A stretch of 32,337 nucleotides of DNA, from positions 1 through 32,337 of the forward strand of contig URPU01000016.1 of assembly GCA_900549865.1 (NCBI GenBank), given 5' to 3'. The position numbers and the translations under genes were made by a program. Each line of letters opens with the position of its first letter. Positions within the stretch are counted from its first letter, which is position 1. This DNA is from an uncultured Eubacteriales bacterium (GTDB lineage Bacteria; Bacillota; Clostridia; Oscillospirales; Oscillospiraceae). The notes beneath the pieces were generated by a model. It saw only the letters and a program-made list of their open reading frames with translations, was not told the DNA's origin and ran no database searches. Below are positions 32,228 through 32,337 of this stretch, one piece after another.

Positions 32228-32337
32228 ATTCTTACCTCCGGTATTTTATAACATATTATTTTTTCTTTTTTGTTACCCTCGATTGACAAGGACACACACG
32301 GTTTTGACGGGCATAAAAACATCCATACATCCTCAAA
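32228..32337. other. AT-rich leader upstream of frr
   Basis: No gene is seen. The minus strand reads through AT-rich sequence with ATGTTATAAAATAC (about 32240-32255), a possible -10 area. No clear -35 box is visible. pyrH, the usual neighbour of frr, would lie beyond the window edge, if present. Confidence 0.3.

Overview
This window looks like chromosomal DNA from a GC-rich, anaerobic Clostridia bacterium, probably Oscillospiraceae-like. The evidence is PolC, Rex, a bifunctional AdhE, the frr-uppS-dxr-rseP-ispG-polC gene order, strong GGAGG ribosome binding sites, consensus SigA-type promoters, and many ATGA/GTGA stop-start overlaps. The genus call is inference only. Almost everything except adhE and a small mobile-type island is on the minus strand.

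Layout. (1) 25-2140: a minus-strand operon tetR - SAP/DUF6434 - DUF5131. It has a perfect TTGACA-17-TATAAT promoter with a palindromic operator in its spacer. (2) 2201-4992: divergent adhE with its own promoter, near-consensus Rex sites and a terminator. (3) 4991-9245: a decayed FtsX-type permease, then an AT-richer accessory island. The island holds a 33-aa minus-strand peptide gene, an unknown protein, a secreted-peptide remnant, a membrane-anchored HTH protein and a tyrosine integrase. It ends near tRNA-Ser(GCT). (4) 9434-12313: mnmE, a HAD phosphatase and rex. (5) 12346-17002: trmB - exoA - dus - ECF sigma - anti-sigma, probably one transcription unit. (6) 17088-21043: a cell-envelope cluster with a pseudokinase/TM/C-type-lectin protein, a membrane-anchored serine hydrolase, and a solute-binding lipoprotein whose two halves are in permuted order. 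(7) 21079-22754: a beta-CASP metallo-beta-lactamase nuclease. (8) 22797-32227: the essential operon frr - uppS - alkD-like - dxr - rseP - ispG - polC, in which a DNA-alkylation-repair-like gene sits where cdsA usually lies.

How the genes work together. Rex (11527-12207) is the likely NADH/NAD+ sensor for adhE. dxr, ispG and uppS supply isoprenoid precursors and the undecaprenyl carrier for cell-wall synthesis. trmB, dus, mnmE and tRNA-Ser belong to tRNA biology. The sigma/anti-sigma pair and the envelope cluster point to surface sensing.

The most unusual features are the permuted solute-binding protein, the pseudokinase-lectin protein, the TetR/SAP/DUF5131 operon, the alkD-for-cdsA replacement, and an integrase lacking the usual first catalytic arginine. 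No CRISPR array, rRNA, insertion-sequence transposase or complete prophage was seen.
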